From the NCBI GenBank assembly GCA_047967505.1, contig CM106540.1: a DNA stretch of 64,000 nucleotides; one strand, 5' to 3'. A model generated the notes under the pieces. It was not told the DNA's origin. It saw nothing but the letters and a program-made list of their open reading frames with translations, and did no database searches. Of this stretch, positions 46,413 through 58,354 are shown piece after piece (positions within the stretch are counted from its first letter, which is position 1; each line of letters opens with the position of its first letter). This DNA comes from Dipteris shenzhenensis. Taxonomy: Eukaryota; Polypodiophyta; Polypodiopsida; Gleicheniales. The position numbers were made by a program, and so were the translations under genes.

Positions 46413-48058
46413 AGTGCCTTTGTTAAAGTTTTTGGTACAGTCCTAAATGCATGCTTGATTAGAAGACTAATAAGATCTAGATACCAAGGGAGAGTGTTTG
46501 GATAGATCTAACCCACAAAGATCCAATGATCCTTCGAGCAAGTAATCAATTTGATACAATGTAATGAATCGTACAGAAAGGGGGTAACATACAATATAGC
46601 CATCTCATTCATGAGAGTCTACCTTTGTAGACATTCTAGGACAAGTTGGGCATCCTTAACCAAATCTTTGGTGTGAATTTATTGAGTAATCATATCAAGG
46701 TCATTTTTTATAGATTTATTTTAGTTCATTTATATATGAGTCACTTTCTTTGAACCACATCAATTTTGATAACTTTATTTATATAAGAGTCACTTTCTTA
46801 CAACCACATCACGGTACTTATTTTATAGGGACCACATCCTACAAAAACAAAGAATGTGCTTATTGAGAGAAAAGTAATATATACACACCTACATCCCATG
46901 ATTTAAGGATCACAATAGACCAATTCAAGGTCTCGTCACACATGCATGAAATTAAGAAGAAACCTAGGCCAAGATGTCATGAGAGAAGACAACCTTGCCA
47001 CTCCCAGAGTCACCCTTCAGATGCATCAAAGAGTGTATCAACATCAACATCTATGGCTCGGTGTCCCCATGCAAGGACCTATAAAGGTGCTCGAGAAGCT
47101 AGGCCTCAAGTTTTTAGTCGCCATTGAATCAAATTATTGTAAACCCAATGAGCAATTGTTTCTGACTTCCTTCACTCTCATATCCGAAAAACTAACCTTG
47201 AAAAAACTCCACTGGCCATTAGATTAGAACACCTGCGTTAATCTCAAGGATCCTCTTGTTATCTCATCTAACAAAAGAAATGCACCCCCTTTTTTAGCTG
47301 AGATGAAAAGTGCAATATGGCTCTTCAAATGTTGTCATACAAAAGCAGGTGGCAAAAACTATCAAGTATTTGGACAACCTCCTACCAACCTAGCAACTAA
47401 TGTACCCATGCCATGGCACCTTTGGGGGTCCATTTGAAGACTCACCCTCTACCCAAGTCAAATGCATCACCTAGTCCACAAGAAATCTCAATTATTTGAG
47501 CTATTTGATGCAACTACTAGATAATTGTCAAGAAGTCAATCAACATGCTCAAGGTATTTAGTCATGCCATCCACATACACAACAAATCCTTCATTCTCAT
47601 TTAGTGCCCTTGGGATTTCATAATAACAAAGAATAAGAAGCTGGCCAAAGAGCATCCATAGCATACTCATCTTGAGAGGGGAAGATGTCACTGACGCATA
47701 CTCATCTTCAAAGGGGAAGATCTCACTCATGTGTCCCTCAATGAGTAACTAGCTTGTACTTCCCACATAGTCCATCATGCCCTCTATGAACACCAAGTCC
47801 AAATGCTTGTATGCCTCCTCAAAGTCCAACGGAAGAAAGACAAGTGCTCATGTGCCTGATTAATGTCTTTCCAAGAGCTAAAGATATTTTCTAGAAAGAC
47901 ACTAACCCTATCCAAAACCAATATTCAATGTCTTGGATGAGATGGGAGAAGAAGTGAGAACGACCACCATTTAAGCTATATCAAAAAAAAGGATAGAGCT
48001 AACAGGCAATTGTCTACTGTATCTTTTTCTTTGTTGCTTGCATTTCTTTGTAGATGCG
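46413..48058. other. Intergenic or eroded leader of an old Copia
   Basis: Mostly unrecognised. The part just before 48059 should be the 5' leader of the old plus-strand Copia whose gag starts there, but no LTR or PBS is recognisable. A minus-strand frame at 47536-47730 (GFVVYVDGMTKYLEHVD) faintly resembles a reverse-transcriptase YVDD region; too weak to call. Confidence 0.3.
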
Positions 48059-48257
48059 ATGGTAGGCAATGATGTTTTTAGAATGCTTGCAATTGAGGAA
48101 AAGTTAGATGGCACAAACTATCCATTATAGCCATACATGATGCGACATACTCTAGTTGCCAAAGGCTTTTGAAATATGCTTTTTGGCGACTAGACACACC
48201 CTATCTCACATCTCGTGGTACTTTAAAGAGTAATGATGTAACAACATCTCTTGCCAC
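48059..48257 (+). pseudogene. Old Copia gag, left half (split by Copia-3)
   Basis: The ATG at 48059 opens MVGNDVFRMLAIEEKLDGTN, then YPL-stop-PYMMRHTLVAKGF. KLDGTNYxLW is the copia gag signature. Stops fall where Trp is expected (TGG to TAG or TGA). The sequence ends at gccac, the target duplicated by Copia-3, and continues at 58591. Confidence 0.78.
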
Positions 48258-48489
48258 TGTTAGAAAAGAGAGTGTGAGAGCAAGAGAGCTGAACGTAGTG
48301 CTTGCAATAGAAGAAGTGAATAAAACAAGAAGTGGGATAGGTTTTGTCTAAGTGACAAAATCTTATCCTTCACTAACCGTAGTTAGTGAACTAACTGTGG
48401 TTTAGGGGAAAAACCTCTAAAGGAGGGAAAAGTATCCCTACTTATTACATTACATTGGTCACTGCTAAATTATAATAATAATTCTAACA
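48258..48489 (-). repeat. Copia-3 3' LTR
   Basis: Pairs with 58355-58590 through shared blocks such as gctgaacgtagtgcttgcaa, aagtgggataggttttgtct and cactgctaaattataataat. The right copy has a small insertion (cctaacct) and a few substitutions. Confidence 0.95.
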
Positions 48490-48500
48490 CCCCCCTGCAA
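48490..48500 (-). other. Copia-3 polypurine tract
   Basis: The minus strand reads TTGCAGGGGGG directly before the LTR start TGTTAG. Confidence 0.8.
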
Positions 48501-48526
48501 TGCCAATGTCATGTACAAGGAAATGA

Positions 48527-51500
48527 TCAATCACCAAGAGGAGATAAGTTCAAGGCACTGCGAAATGCCTCAAACTTTTCACGTGGAAGTGCTTTGGTGA
48601 AGATGTCTCCAACATTGTCATGTGTTGACACATAGATCATACTCATCTCTCCTGCATGCAACTTCTCTCTGACATAGCGATAGTAAACCTCAATGTGCTT
48701 CGTGCGAGCATGAAACACATGATTCTTCACTGCTATAGCACTCTGACTATGAGTGAGAATCGGAGAAGAACCTCCAATGAAAGATGAAGATCAGCAAACA
48801 AACAACGCAGCCAAACGCATTCAACTGTCGCTGTGAAAGCTGCCCTGTACTTAGCTTCACATGAGGAGGTAGCCACTGTAGATTGTTTCTTGCTCAACCA
48901 AGAAATGCAAGCATGTCCTAGAAAGAAACAATTCCCACTGGTGGACTGCCTAGTATCATAGTCTCCAGCCCAATCTGAGTCACTGTAAGCATGCATCTGC
49001 AAGTCACCCCCTGGGAAACATCAAGCCAAAAGACTTTGAACCTTGCAAGTAACAAAAGATGTGTTTTACAGCCTGCCAATGCATAATCTTTGGGCTGTGC
49101 ATATACCTGCTCACCTGAGAAACTGAAAACTGAATATCAGGTCGTGTATTACAGAGATAAATGAGGCATCCAACAGCCTGACTATAGAGTGTGACATCAA
49201 TTGATTCACCCACATCATGCATTGTAAGCTTCAGCCCCAGCTCCATGGGAGTGGACATAGGCTTGCAATCATGCATGTTGAATCTATCCAAGAGCTTTTG
49301 AACATACTTGGACTGAGACATAACAATGCCACGTTTCTCTAAAATAAACTGGATCCCCAAAAAGAAATGTAACAAGGCCAAGTCTGACATATCAAATGTA
49401 GCTTTCAATTGGGCCTTAAAATCTGCAATTACTTCCTCATTTGATCCGGTGAGCAGCACATTAGGAAAAAAGGGAGCTCATTTTGGGGCCCTGTAAGAAA
49501 TTCACTATTTTCTCTTTTCTCTCTCTACAAAAGCAAGAAAATATGGATACTTGCGTGAGAAATGTCAGTGTGAAAAGGAATAAATATATTCTTTCACATG
49601 CTTTACATTCAATGTTCATATAAGAGCAATACTTTTCTGTGTAGAATTTGGTGACTCTGACACCGCAAACGCGTCCGGAACGGCCCAAAACCCCAAAAAC
49701 GGCACTGGAAACGTTGGAATCGGACATCCGGAGGCTCGAAAACGGCCAAAAAAGGCCAAAAAGTGGGATTTGCAGCAAAATGCGATCTGGCACCTTTTGA
49801 AATTTCAAAAGTGCCATATCGCATTTTGCTGCAAATCGCGTTTTTCGGCCTTTTTAGGCCGTTTCCGAGCCTCCGGATGTCCGATTCCAACGTTTCCAGT
49901 GCCGTTCTTGGGATTTTGGACCGTTTCGGACGCGTATGCGATGTCAGAATCATCAAATTCTGCACAGAAAATAAATTTTTTAAAGATTCAAATCAGATCA
50001 CCTCATTAATGTGACATGCTTCTACGAACATATAGTACTATTTCTTTTTCTTATTTTCATCTTCTTTTGTTGAATTTCCAACGTTACGTTGGCCCACTCC
50101 TAATTGGTTGAGAGCCTATTTTCTCTCTCTTCTAAAAGGCCCCAAAATGAGCTCCCTTTTTTCCTAATGTGTCATCTACATAAAGAATGATGACCAGAAT
50201 ATCCCCCCCATCCTTCTTGATGTAGAGGGTGCTTTAAGTTGGACTATTGTGCAACCCCTTGCTGGTCAGAAAGGCATCAATTTTGGCATACCATGCACGT
50301 GGGACTTGTTTCAGCCCATACAAAGCTTTATTCAGCTTGCATATCTGAAGTCCATTTTCTGAAATTTCAAAGCCCGGAGGTTGTTTGACATAAACCTCTT
50401 CCAACAAGTCTCCATTAAGGAAAGCTGTTTTAATGTCCAACTGATGAACATTCCATTCAAAATTTGCAACCATAGCTATAACTGACCTGATGGTGGTTAT
50501 CCTGGATGTAGGAGCAAAAGTCTCCTCATAATCTATGCCTTTTTTCTGAGCATATCCTTTTGCAACCAGCCTTGCCTTGTACCGATCAATCGACCCATCT
50601 GGCTTTCTTTTGACTTTGAAAACCCACCGTGTACCTATGGCATTTTTACCTGGTGGCAAATCCACCACATCCTAAGTCTAATTTTTATGAATGGCATCGT
50701 GCATGGCATTCATCCAATGCACATTATCTTTTGCTTCTTCAAATGTCTCAAGCTCCTCCTCATCAAGAAGAGTACCTGCATAAGCTAATTCAACTAAATG
50801 AGCTCCCTCCATGTGCCTTACTGCACTACGAGTTCTGCTAGGCAATGGAGCTTCAAGCCTATTCTCCCTGAGAGTCTGAAGCAACCAATGTGGGACTATT
50901 TTGGCTGCGTTTATCTCTTGAATTTCTTGCCTGACAACTTCATCCACACCCTGAGGTTGTACCAATTCAGCTGGGGGCTGAAGTTGTACTTGTGGAGCTG
51001 GCGGAGGTTGCTGTAAATTCTCAGATTCAGCGGGGGAACCAAATGCTATAGGAAGCATCCCCTCAAACACATCCTCTAAAGAGGCTAGAATCTGAAATTC
51101 AGCATTTGTATGTGCAGAATTTTCAGAGAATATGACATCTCTACTAACAAAAATCTTGCATGTAGCAAGATTGTAGAGACGATAGCCTTTGCTTTGTGAA
51201 CTATATCCCACAAAAATGCATTTTAGTGCCTTATCTTACAACTTGTGTCTGAACTCCACAAGCACGTGGGCATATGCTACACAACCAAAAACTCTGAAGT
51301 AGTCCACTGAAGGCTTTCTCCCATGCCATGCCTCATAGGGAGTGATTGTCTTCAAAGCCTTTGTAGGAGCCCGATTTAAAATATAGTTGGTACACATGAG
51401 GCCTTCCAGCCAAAACCTGTGAGGCAAATTTTTACTTGTGAGCATGCATCTATCCATTTCCATGGCGGTGCGATTCTTCCACTCAGCTTTGCTATTCTGT

Positions 51501-52548
51501 TGAGGTATAAGCCTCACTGTAAGCTGATGCATAATGCCTTTTTCTTTCAGAAATGTCTCAAATTCATGACATATTCCCCCTCTCGATCTGTGCGAAGTGT
51601 CTGCACCTTGAGTCCTCTCTCATTCTCAACCATAGCCACAGTGTTTGAAATGCATAAACACTTCTGATTTTACCTTGAAACTATAGACCCAAGTATAGTT
51701 GGTAAAGTCATCTATGAATGTAACAAAATAGAGATAACCCCCAAAAGCAGGTGTCCTCATGGGACCGCAGACATCGCTGTGAATAAGCTGCAATTTTCTT
51801 GTAGCTTTCACTGCACCATCCTTCTTGAAGGGAAGCCTATGCATTTTGCCAAGAATACAACCTTCACATGCATGAGGAGGAGGCGACTCCAAAGGAGGTA
51901 ATGCATCAATCATATCATGCCTCTGAAGTGTCATTAAGCTGCCATAACTCATGTGCCCATACCTGGCATGCCATAACTCCGCATTCTGCATCGCAGCAGT
52001 GGGAGTGATAACTAATAATGCAAGATGGGATCTTTTATCATATTAATCAAGCTGAAAAAGACCCCGATACAAAGTACCAGACAATCTCAAAGCATATTCA
52101 TTTTTTTTGTCTCTGACTGCACACTTGTCATCATCAAAAATAACCTGAAATCCTCCTCTATTGAGTGAGGACACTAAAAGCAAATTCTTCTTTATACCTG
52201 GCACATAGAGTACATCTGAAATTCTGAAATCTGTGCCATCAGTGGATGTGAGAATAATGTCTCCCGCTCCACACACTGAATAAGAAGAATTATTTGCACA
52301 AGTTACCTTCTTCTTGGTGGGTGAAGAATGCAGAGTTACAAACAGATTTTACTTGGAGGTGATGAGCTTTGAAGCACCACTATCAAAATACCAAGTATGT
52401 AGTGTCTCATCAACACTAAAAGAGCATTCATCCTTCGAAGGATCGTAACTGCAAGTCAAAAAAGCATATGGGTCATCATCATTAGTGGCTGTAGTATCTG
52501 AACTACCCACTGAAAAATATGAAGTGCAAGACAAAAAGGCATAGTGCT
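48527..52548 (-). pseudogene. pol: Copia-3 pol (interrupted)
   Basis: The protease motif WYFDSGASKLI is near 52380. GAG-pre-integrase LWHARYGHMSYGSL and CEGCILGKMHRLPF are at 51990-51830. The integrase core has HSDVCGPMRTPAFGG (about 51770), and its C-part has FWLEGLMCTNYILNRAP (51410). RT starts near 50665 ([33 protein letters not shown]) and reaches YVDD at about 50172, where the foldback element interrupts. It resumes at 49458 (LLTGSNEEVIADFK). RNase H spans 49000-48527 (YSDSDWAGDYDTRQSTSGNC ... RTKHIEVYYRYVREKL). Frameshifts occur near 51625 and 51235, with stops between the remaining blocks. Non-functional. Confidence 0.9.
49459..50169. mobile_element. 711-bp foldback (palindromic) element inside RT
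   Basis: The ends are perfect 32-bp inverted repeats beginning CATTAGGAAAAAAGGGAGCT. The core is a second, longer inverted repeat, with arms 49640-49802 and 49803-49965 about 90 percent alike, meeting at TTTTGAAATTTCAAAA with no loop. Between these the arms are unrelated. Removing exactly CATTAGG...CCTAATG restores GATGACATGCTG, the RT codons D-D-M-L, so no target duplication is evident. The open frames in the palindrome are mirror images and are not genes. Confidence 0.88.
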
Positions 52549-52559
52549 CATAGTTACCA

Positions 52560-52640
52560 GCCGAAACGGAAACGGAAGAAACGGAAACGTAAGAAACGGA
52601 AGAAACGTAGTTTCCGAGCCCCGCCGAAACAGAAACGGAA
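52560..52640. repeat. hAT left subterminal GAAACGG repeats
   Basis: Six or more copies of gaaacggaa(a/g) within about 80 bp of the left end. Clusters like this are transposase-binding arrays in known hAT elements; here the role is inferred. Confidence 0.8.
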
Positions 52641-53050
52641 GAAACGGCAATATGATACAATTTATGTATAGAAATTTATTTTTTATACATAATATAATTA
52701 TCAATAGAGTGCAAATCATACATAATACAAATTACAATTATTTCTAAATTCTTGAATGATGCTTCAATAATCTGAAATCAACATGTATCATGAGTCATGA
52801 CTAACAAGTTTGGCATTACAAGAATCTGAAATTTAGAAGTTTGAAGTACTTAAAAGTTTAAACTTAGCACACAAGTTGAAACTTGAAACTTGAAACTTGA
52901 AACTTGAAAGTATTCGATGTCCAGACTCCATAGATGATCATGATTCATGGTCCACAAATTTCATGATCATGATTCATGACTCATGACTCATGAGTCATGC
53001 AAGACTCAAAATAAAAGCACTCATGGATGATTTAAAAAAAAGCAGTAGGA

Positions 53051-55608
53051 CTACTGATCATCTGCATCATCCATGGACTCCTCATCATCGTCATCCTCTG
53101 CATCCTCAGATAAGTTCGAGGCATCTGTGTCACTGTCTGAAGAAGAATCATCAACATCAGGATCACGACCATCGGGTGCAACTGAAGTACTAGCACCATC
53201 TCCAGATGGTTGAGTGTATGATCGTGTGTGGTGTGCTGGTGCTGACAGATCCTCATACAACATGGTGTATATGTCCAGCTCCTCCCGAGGGATATCTGGT
53301 ATGACCTCCATCTTCTCCACGTCCACCTTGTCTACATTCACTTGGCGAGCTTCGGGGCAGCCGGCGGTGAACTCAAGGAGACGGAGGTTGCAATGACAAA
53401 ACACCAACCGCTCCAATTGAGCCGTGCTCAATCTGTTCCTCTTCTTTGTGTGAAAGAGGGCCCAAGTGCTCCGGTTCCTCTCACAAGGACCGGAACTGCA
53501 GTCCTGTGAGAGAACACGTATAGCAAGGCGTTTCTGCCATAAGCCAATTAAGCCGAGATAAGTATCAGGAACTTGATAACTTTAAACATATTTGTAGTAG
53601 ATAAAACTTCAAATTACTTAACGACTAAGCTCCAACTAGTGGCGTTGGAACTTGTCTCTTAGACTCTTACCAAAGTAGGAGTACAGTTGCCATATTTCTC
53701 CCACCAGGAGACAGGTTGCAACTGTGTCTCTCGGAGCCTAGCTGTAGGTCGACCAAAGGAGAGGCTCTGATTGCGGAACAATAGAAGTTTATCCTCCAGT
53801 CTTCGTTGCATCTCCAAGTCACCACCCGTCCAATTTTGTGGATACTTTTCCCCTCCTCCAACTCGTCATTCTCATATTGCTCTTGACTGCGCCAGAGCGG
53901 ATGCAATACATGTGCCACCGCATGGATTGGGCGGTGGAACCAATTCCACCGCTTATTCCATATAGCACGGATGGACTCAACCCTAAATCATGCCACAAGA
54001 AATTAGAATGCATTATGCATGCAAAATTCATAGACTATAGATAATAGTACATACATAATATATATCTGAAAATTCCAGGCTTCATGATAACAAATTGCCA
54101 TTTAGTAACTGCAATAATTATACATATTACAAAAGTAAAAAGTCTTACTTATCACGAGATAGGAAAGTGTTTCTGTTGAGGGCCTCTCCAATCTTGTCCA
54201 TAAACTCGTACAAGAGCCCTAATGTGCTTCCCTCCATGTCTGTGATGCGAAGCACCGTGTAGATAGGATTAATCGATTTGATTAATGCCTCCGCCTGATT
54301 CCACCAAGACTCATCCATGATCATGCGAAAAAATTTGATAGACTTTGCTTGGCCTCTATCATCCCAATCTCCCCACTCCCGAGACACAACCGTGCGCAAC
54401 AAGCCCTGGCGCACTCGCACAAGCCTCTCCACCACTATGAACATGTAAGCAAACCTTGTGGTTGGAGGTTTCAATAGCTCAAGGTCACTGTAAGCCCGAT
54501 AGATGCTGAGGACTTTGGGTCTCTTCGTGACAAACTTCACGATACTGCGGGCTGTGGAGAAGATGGCATCAATCCAAGGTATCTTCCCTAGGTCCTCGAT
54601 CAAAAGATCAAGGCAATGTGAGGCACAGGGTGTCCACACAATCTTAGGGAACTCATCTTCTAACATGGCACCCATTGACACACAATTGCTGCCATTATCT
54701 GTCACCACCTGCACCACATACTCAACACCTATCTCCATAATGGCTGCCCGTAAATGCTCCCAAATATACAGCCCTGTAATCACTGTACCTGCAGTGGAAG
54801 CGTCTATGGCTCTCAAGAACATGGTTCCCTTGCAAGAAGACACTAAAATATTGTACACATTCCTCTTGCGTGCATCTGACCATCCATCACATAAGAGTGT
54901 GCATCCATATTTTGTCCAAGTCTCTTTCAAGGGCTTCATTTGGTCTTCCACACATTCCCTCTCTCTTCTTAGCTCTCTTGTCCGCAAGGCCTCATATGTA
55001 GGCCCTTCCCATTCATACCCAATGTGGCTTACGGCTCTCATGGCCTTCCTCCATCGTGTAGTCTTCGCCACATGAAAGGGTATTGCCCATTGTATTAAGA
55101 GCTTTGTCAACTCACTAGTGGCCTCCTTCACAGCTTGCTTTTGCAAGCGTGCTTGAATGCTAGACCTTTGCAGTGATCCTCTTTTCCCCGCACTAGCATC
55201 CACACTAATTGATCCATGTGGCAAGGGTGTTCTTATGGCACTAGGACCCGCGCTCGATGTAGTTGATGCCCCTCTACTTCTCTTTGCAGAACCCAATGTG
55301 CTGGCATCATCCAATGGCTCAGTGTCAGCAGCCTCTTCTTCATCTTGCAGCCCTTATCCTCCACTTTTTGCAGCCAAGGCTGCCATACGCGCACGCTTCC
55401 ATTCTGTTAGGCCACCTTTCACTGCAGTAGGCACGAACTCACAAGGTCCTACATCCTTGCAGGGAACACCTGCTAGATGGTCTTTCACCCGTGTGACAAA
55501 CCCAGTCTTGCTTATGCCGCAATAGTTGCATCTCCACTTCTTGGAGCCACCGCCTCCTTTATAACTATCCAGGAGGGAGACATGGACCCAATAAGCATCT
55601 CTCGGCAT
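53051..55608 (-). pseudogene. hAT transposase, three exons (one stop, one frameshift)
   Basis: Exon 1 is 55608-54149: the ATG opens MPRDAYWVHVSLLD, then the BED zinc finger (WRCNYCGISKTGFVTRVKDH, with Cys HL downstream) at about 55535-55450. A TAA at 55356 interrupts the frame, which continues unchanged into a DUF659 region (TLLCDGWSDARKRN, about 54910; VVTDNGSNCVSMGAML, about 54700; PCASHCLDLLIEDLG, about 54625). A donor AA|GTAAG and acceptor TTTAG|GG define intron 1 (54148-53983). Exon 2 (53982-53671) reads VESIRAIWNKRWNWFHRPIH; a one-base loss in a G/A run near 53845 shifts the frame. Intron 2 is 53670-53534. Exon 3 (53533-53051) holds the hAT dimerisation block (AIRVLSQDCSSGPCERNRST, KKRNRLSTAQLERL) and an acidic tail. 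Apart from two lesions it would be full-length. Confidence 0.9.
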
Positions 55609-56130
55609 TGAGGAGGATGGAGAGGTGAGAAGGAGGATGGAGAGGTCACAAGTGACTCGTGAGAAAGGATGGGAGGTAGACTGTAGAAGGAGGATGGAGA
55701 GATAGAGGTAAAAGAGGATGGAGAGGTAGAAGTGAAGGAGAATGGAGAGGAGGAGGATGGAGAGGTAGAAGGTAAGATTAAAGAGAGGATGGAGAGAAGA
55801 AGGATGGAGGGATGGAGTCAGGAGAGCAGGGTGCCAAGCTGCAGGCTGCAGCTTGCAGGATGGAGAAGATGGAGCAAAGGATGAAGAGGATGGAGAGAGC
55901 TCAGAGAAGGATGGAGGTGAGGGTAGGTCCAAGAGCAAAGGATGGGATGGAGAGAGCTTGAAGAAGTGGAGGAAGGATGCTGAAAGGATGCGGGAGGCGG
56001 CGAAAGACGAAGGCGGCGAAATTCTGGAAGAAAACCCGTTTTTAGGGTTTCTAGGAAAACAGGAAATACGAAACGGCGTTTCCGTTTCGCCGTTTCCGTT
56101 TCTGCCCACGAAACGTACGTTTCGTGCAAC
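55600..56130. repeat. hAT right subterminal repeats and GGATGGAGAGG purine tract
   Basis: 56035-56125 carries inverted clusters of cgtttcc/gaaacgg. Inboard, 55610-55990 is a strongly purine-biased stretch of imperfect ggaggatggagag units. This precedes the transposase ATG and would be its promoter or leader. Confidence 0.75.
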
Positions 56131-56142
56131 TATGATAGTGCT

Positions 56143-57154
56143 CTTCAACCAAGTTGGCTGCAACATCTCCTCCGTCATGGCAATGTGGACTTGATGCATC
56201 TGATACAGCCATACCGAAATTCCTTTTCTTTTCTTTCGCTATGCGCTTCTTGCACTCTCCAATATAATGAACTTACTTCTTGCAATAATGACAGATGCCC
56301 TTCTTTTTCTGCTTGTTTGTATCACCCTGTGCCTTATAAGAAGGCTCTCCAGAATCAGCTTTATGCTGATGTGTGGGCCGATGGGCATGTGGCTTTTGCT
56401 GCCCTTTACCCTTGGGCTTGAACTTAGAGAGCATAGCATGCTCGCCAGCCCGGGTTGCCATATTTTTGCATGTTTGTTCCTCCTGCAACGGAAGTCCTAC
56501 CAACTCGTGAAAGGAGAGAGGATTGCTGCCCCCCCTCAATGAAAAATTCAGCGAGGTGTGGAAACCGAGATAGGGCTCAGGAAGAGAGTTCAGAGTGGTG
56601 ATCATCTCTGAATCTGGAATGACTTCATCAATGTTCAGCAATTGTTCCCTGAGATCCTGAAGCTTTGTGAGGTGAGAATTCATGGAATCTCCCTCCTCCA
56701 TATGTGTATGGGAAAGTTCTCGCTTCATAAAGGAAACCCTAGCATCGTTCGTTGCTGCAAACATACTTTCAAGTATTACCCAAGCTGCCATAGATGTCTT
56801 GCATGACCGAATATGAGGTATAATGAACCTCTTGACAAAAAGAGAAATTACTGAAAGAGCTTGTGCATCTCTAGAGTCCCATCTTTTCTGCTCTGCTGTG
56901 GGAGCTCCAGGAGCGGCTGCTCCAATCACCTGTGCTGTATTTGTACCTCTTCCCCTGCCTCCAGCTGTAGGAGTGATAGGTATAGGCGTTGTATCTGGTC
57001 TTTCTTCATCTCCATTGACATAATCCCAAAGAAACCTGCCAACCAAGATATTGCGAACCATGAAACTCCACAAGGAGTAGTTGGTGCCATCCAACTTATC
57101 CTCCTGTGTGAGAACCCCGAACACCTCATTTGCGTTGTTCTGAGCCATTTTCAC
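56143..57154 (-). pseudogene. gag: Copia-3 gag
   Basis: The ATG at 57154 opens MKMAQNNANEVFGVLTQEDK, then LDGTNYSLWSFMVRNILVG, the copia gag N-terminal signature. The 293-codon frame covers the UBN2 block (about residues 110-230) and a Lys/His-rich tail to ICHYCKK. A TAA then cuts the CCHC knuckle in the middle (downstream codons still read GECKK). The frame upstream of the stop is intact. The hAT insertion lies about 130 bp further on, between gag and protease. Confidence 0.9.
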
Positions 57155-58340
57155 CAGATAATTTCAACAACAACAAAATACAGCAGACAGACCAGGTGAA
57201 ATCCCTTCCTGGGATATAAAATGCACAAGTAAAATCTGCAAAGAATAATATGCCCACAGTGACAAATACTATCACAACCTATCAAAGGCTCAAAATGCAC
57301 CACACTGCTCTACTCAATGCCCCAAAAATCTCGAAATAGAATCTGCAAAAAGTGGCAAAAGTGTGCAATTTGACTCGTACTTAGTCCAAAACTGTTTGCA
57401 AACTTCCAAAATGCCCTTTTACTTGCAAAATTGCAACCCAAATGCAAAAGCCCCAATTTCTTGTGGAAAATTGCATACAAAAGAGGGCAAATGGTCTGAA
57501 GGCCCCAAATGTTGCACAAATTGCACTCTGCCTACAAAAGCCCCAAATTGCACTGCAAAATTGCAGTGTAATTGCAAAAGCCCCAATTTCTTGGACAACC
57601 TGCAACCCACCTGCAATGTCTGCCCACAAATATAGAATGCCCCAAATTCTCTGCAAGATCTAAGCCAAACAATGGCTATCTACAAACAATGCCTGCCAAA
57701 AAACCAACTGCCAAAAAACCAACTAGAATAAAACCTGCACAGAAGTCGGATGCCAACGAAAGGTAGGGCCTGCAAAATGTACGAAAATCCGTACTGTGTA
57801 CGGATTTGCAGCAACAGTACGGATGGTGCACTCGACTGTACGGACGCCTGACGCAGCTTGTACGGACAAAATGGCAACCTATACGGACGACTGAGGACTG
57901 CTAATGCACAACTGTACGCACGACTGAGAGTCCGTACGATTGTACAGTAGATATGTACGGCGCAGATACCTGTACGGAGCAGATACCTGTACAGACAGCA
58001 GAAGCAGGTAGTACGGGCTGCTGCTGCTTCTGTACGGAGGTACGGATGGGACAGGTACAGAATAGTATGGAAGGCTGTCATGCACCTGCATACTTATACG
58101 GCGTAGACTTGTACGGCGCTGAAGCTGACGCAGATTGTACGGACGATGTATCGGAAGGCTGTACGATCCAGGAGCGCAGATTGTACGGCAGAGTGTACGA
58201 CACCTAGAGGCTCATGCGCAGGTTGAGCTACGTGAGCTTGGGAGCTGAAGATGTGGGAGCTAGTCCAGAAAGCAGGAGCTCAGGATCTAAGAGCACTCTC
58301 ACACACAAACAATGGCAGAAGTCCGGGGAGAGAAGCAGAT
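57155..58340 (-). other. Copia-3 5' leader with two repeat zones
   Basis: 57300-57680 repeats gcaaaagccccaatttcttg-like phrases (CCCCAAATT and TTGCA cores). 57780-58200 holds more than 20 copies of GTACGG or close variants (tgtacggac, agtacggat, gtacggcgc). Neither zone encodes protein convincingly. Confidence 0.75.
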
Positions 58341-58352
58341 GCTCTGATACCA
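58341..58352 (-). other. Copia-3 primer binding site
   Basis: The minus strand reads TGGTATCAGAGC two bases after the LTR end, a perfect initiator tRNA-Met PBS. Confidence 0.95.
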
Positions 58353-58354
58353 AA

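Larger units (their letters stand above)
52549..56134 (-). mobile_element. hAT DNA transposon with 8-bp TSD
   Basis: A 3586-bp element flanked by exact 8-bp direct repeats atagtgct (52541-52548 and 56135-56142). Terminal inverted repeats are short: CATAGTTACC at the left and, reverse complemented, CATAGTTGCA at the right. Subterminal regions on both sides are packed with GAAACGG repeats. It encodes a BED/DUF659/dimerisation transposase on the minus strand. It sits between the gag zinc knuckle and the protease of Copia-3, so it arrived after Copia-3. Confidence 0.95.

Noticed and set aside
47536-47730. GFVVYVDGMTKYLEHVD as a gypsy or copia RT fragment
   Set aside because: Only about 15 residues look RT-like and no neighbouring RT motif is present.
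49609-50014. 118- and 83-codon frames with PKRSKIPRTALETLESD-like sequence
   Set aside because: They are mirror translations of the foldback palindrome, not independent coding regions.
53771-54044. Several small frames over the hAT transposase on both strands
   Set aside because: They are alternative-frame readings of exon 2 and intron 1 of the transposase.
55354-56199. A 281-codon frame reading as one large protein upstream of the BED finger
   Set aside because: Its first 190 or so codons come from the hAT purine/pyrimidine tract and adjoining Copia gag across the hAT boundary; only the part from the ATG at 55608 is transposase.
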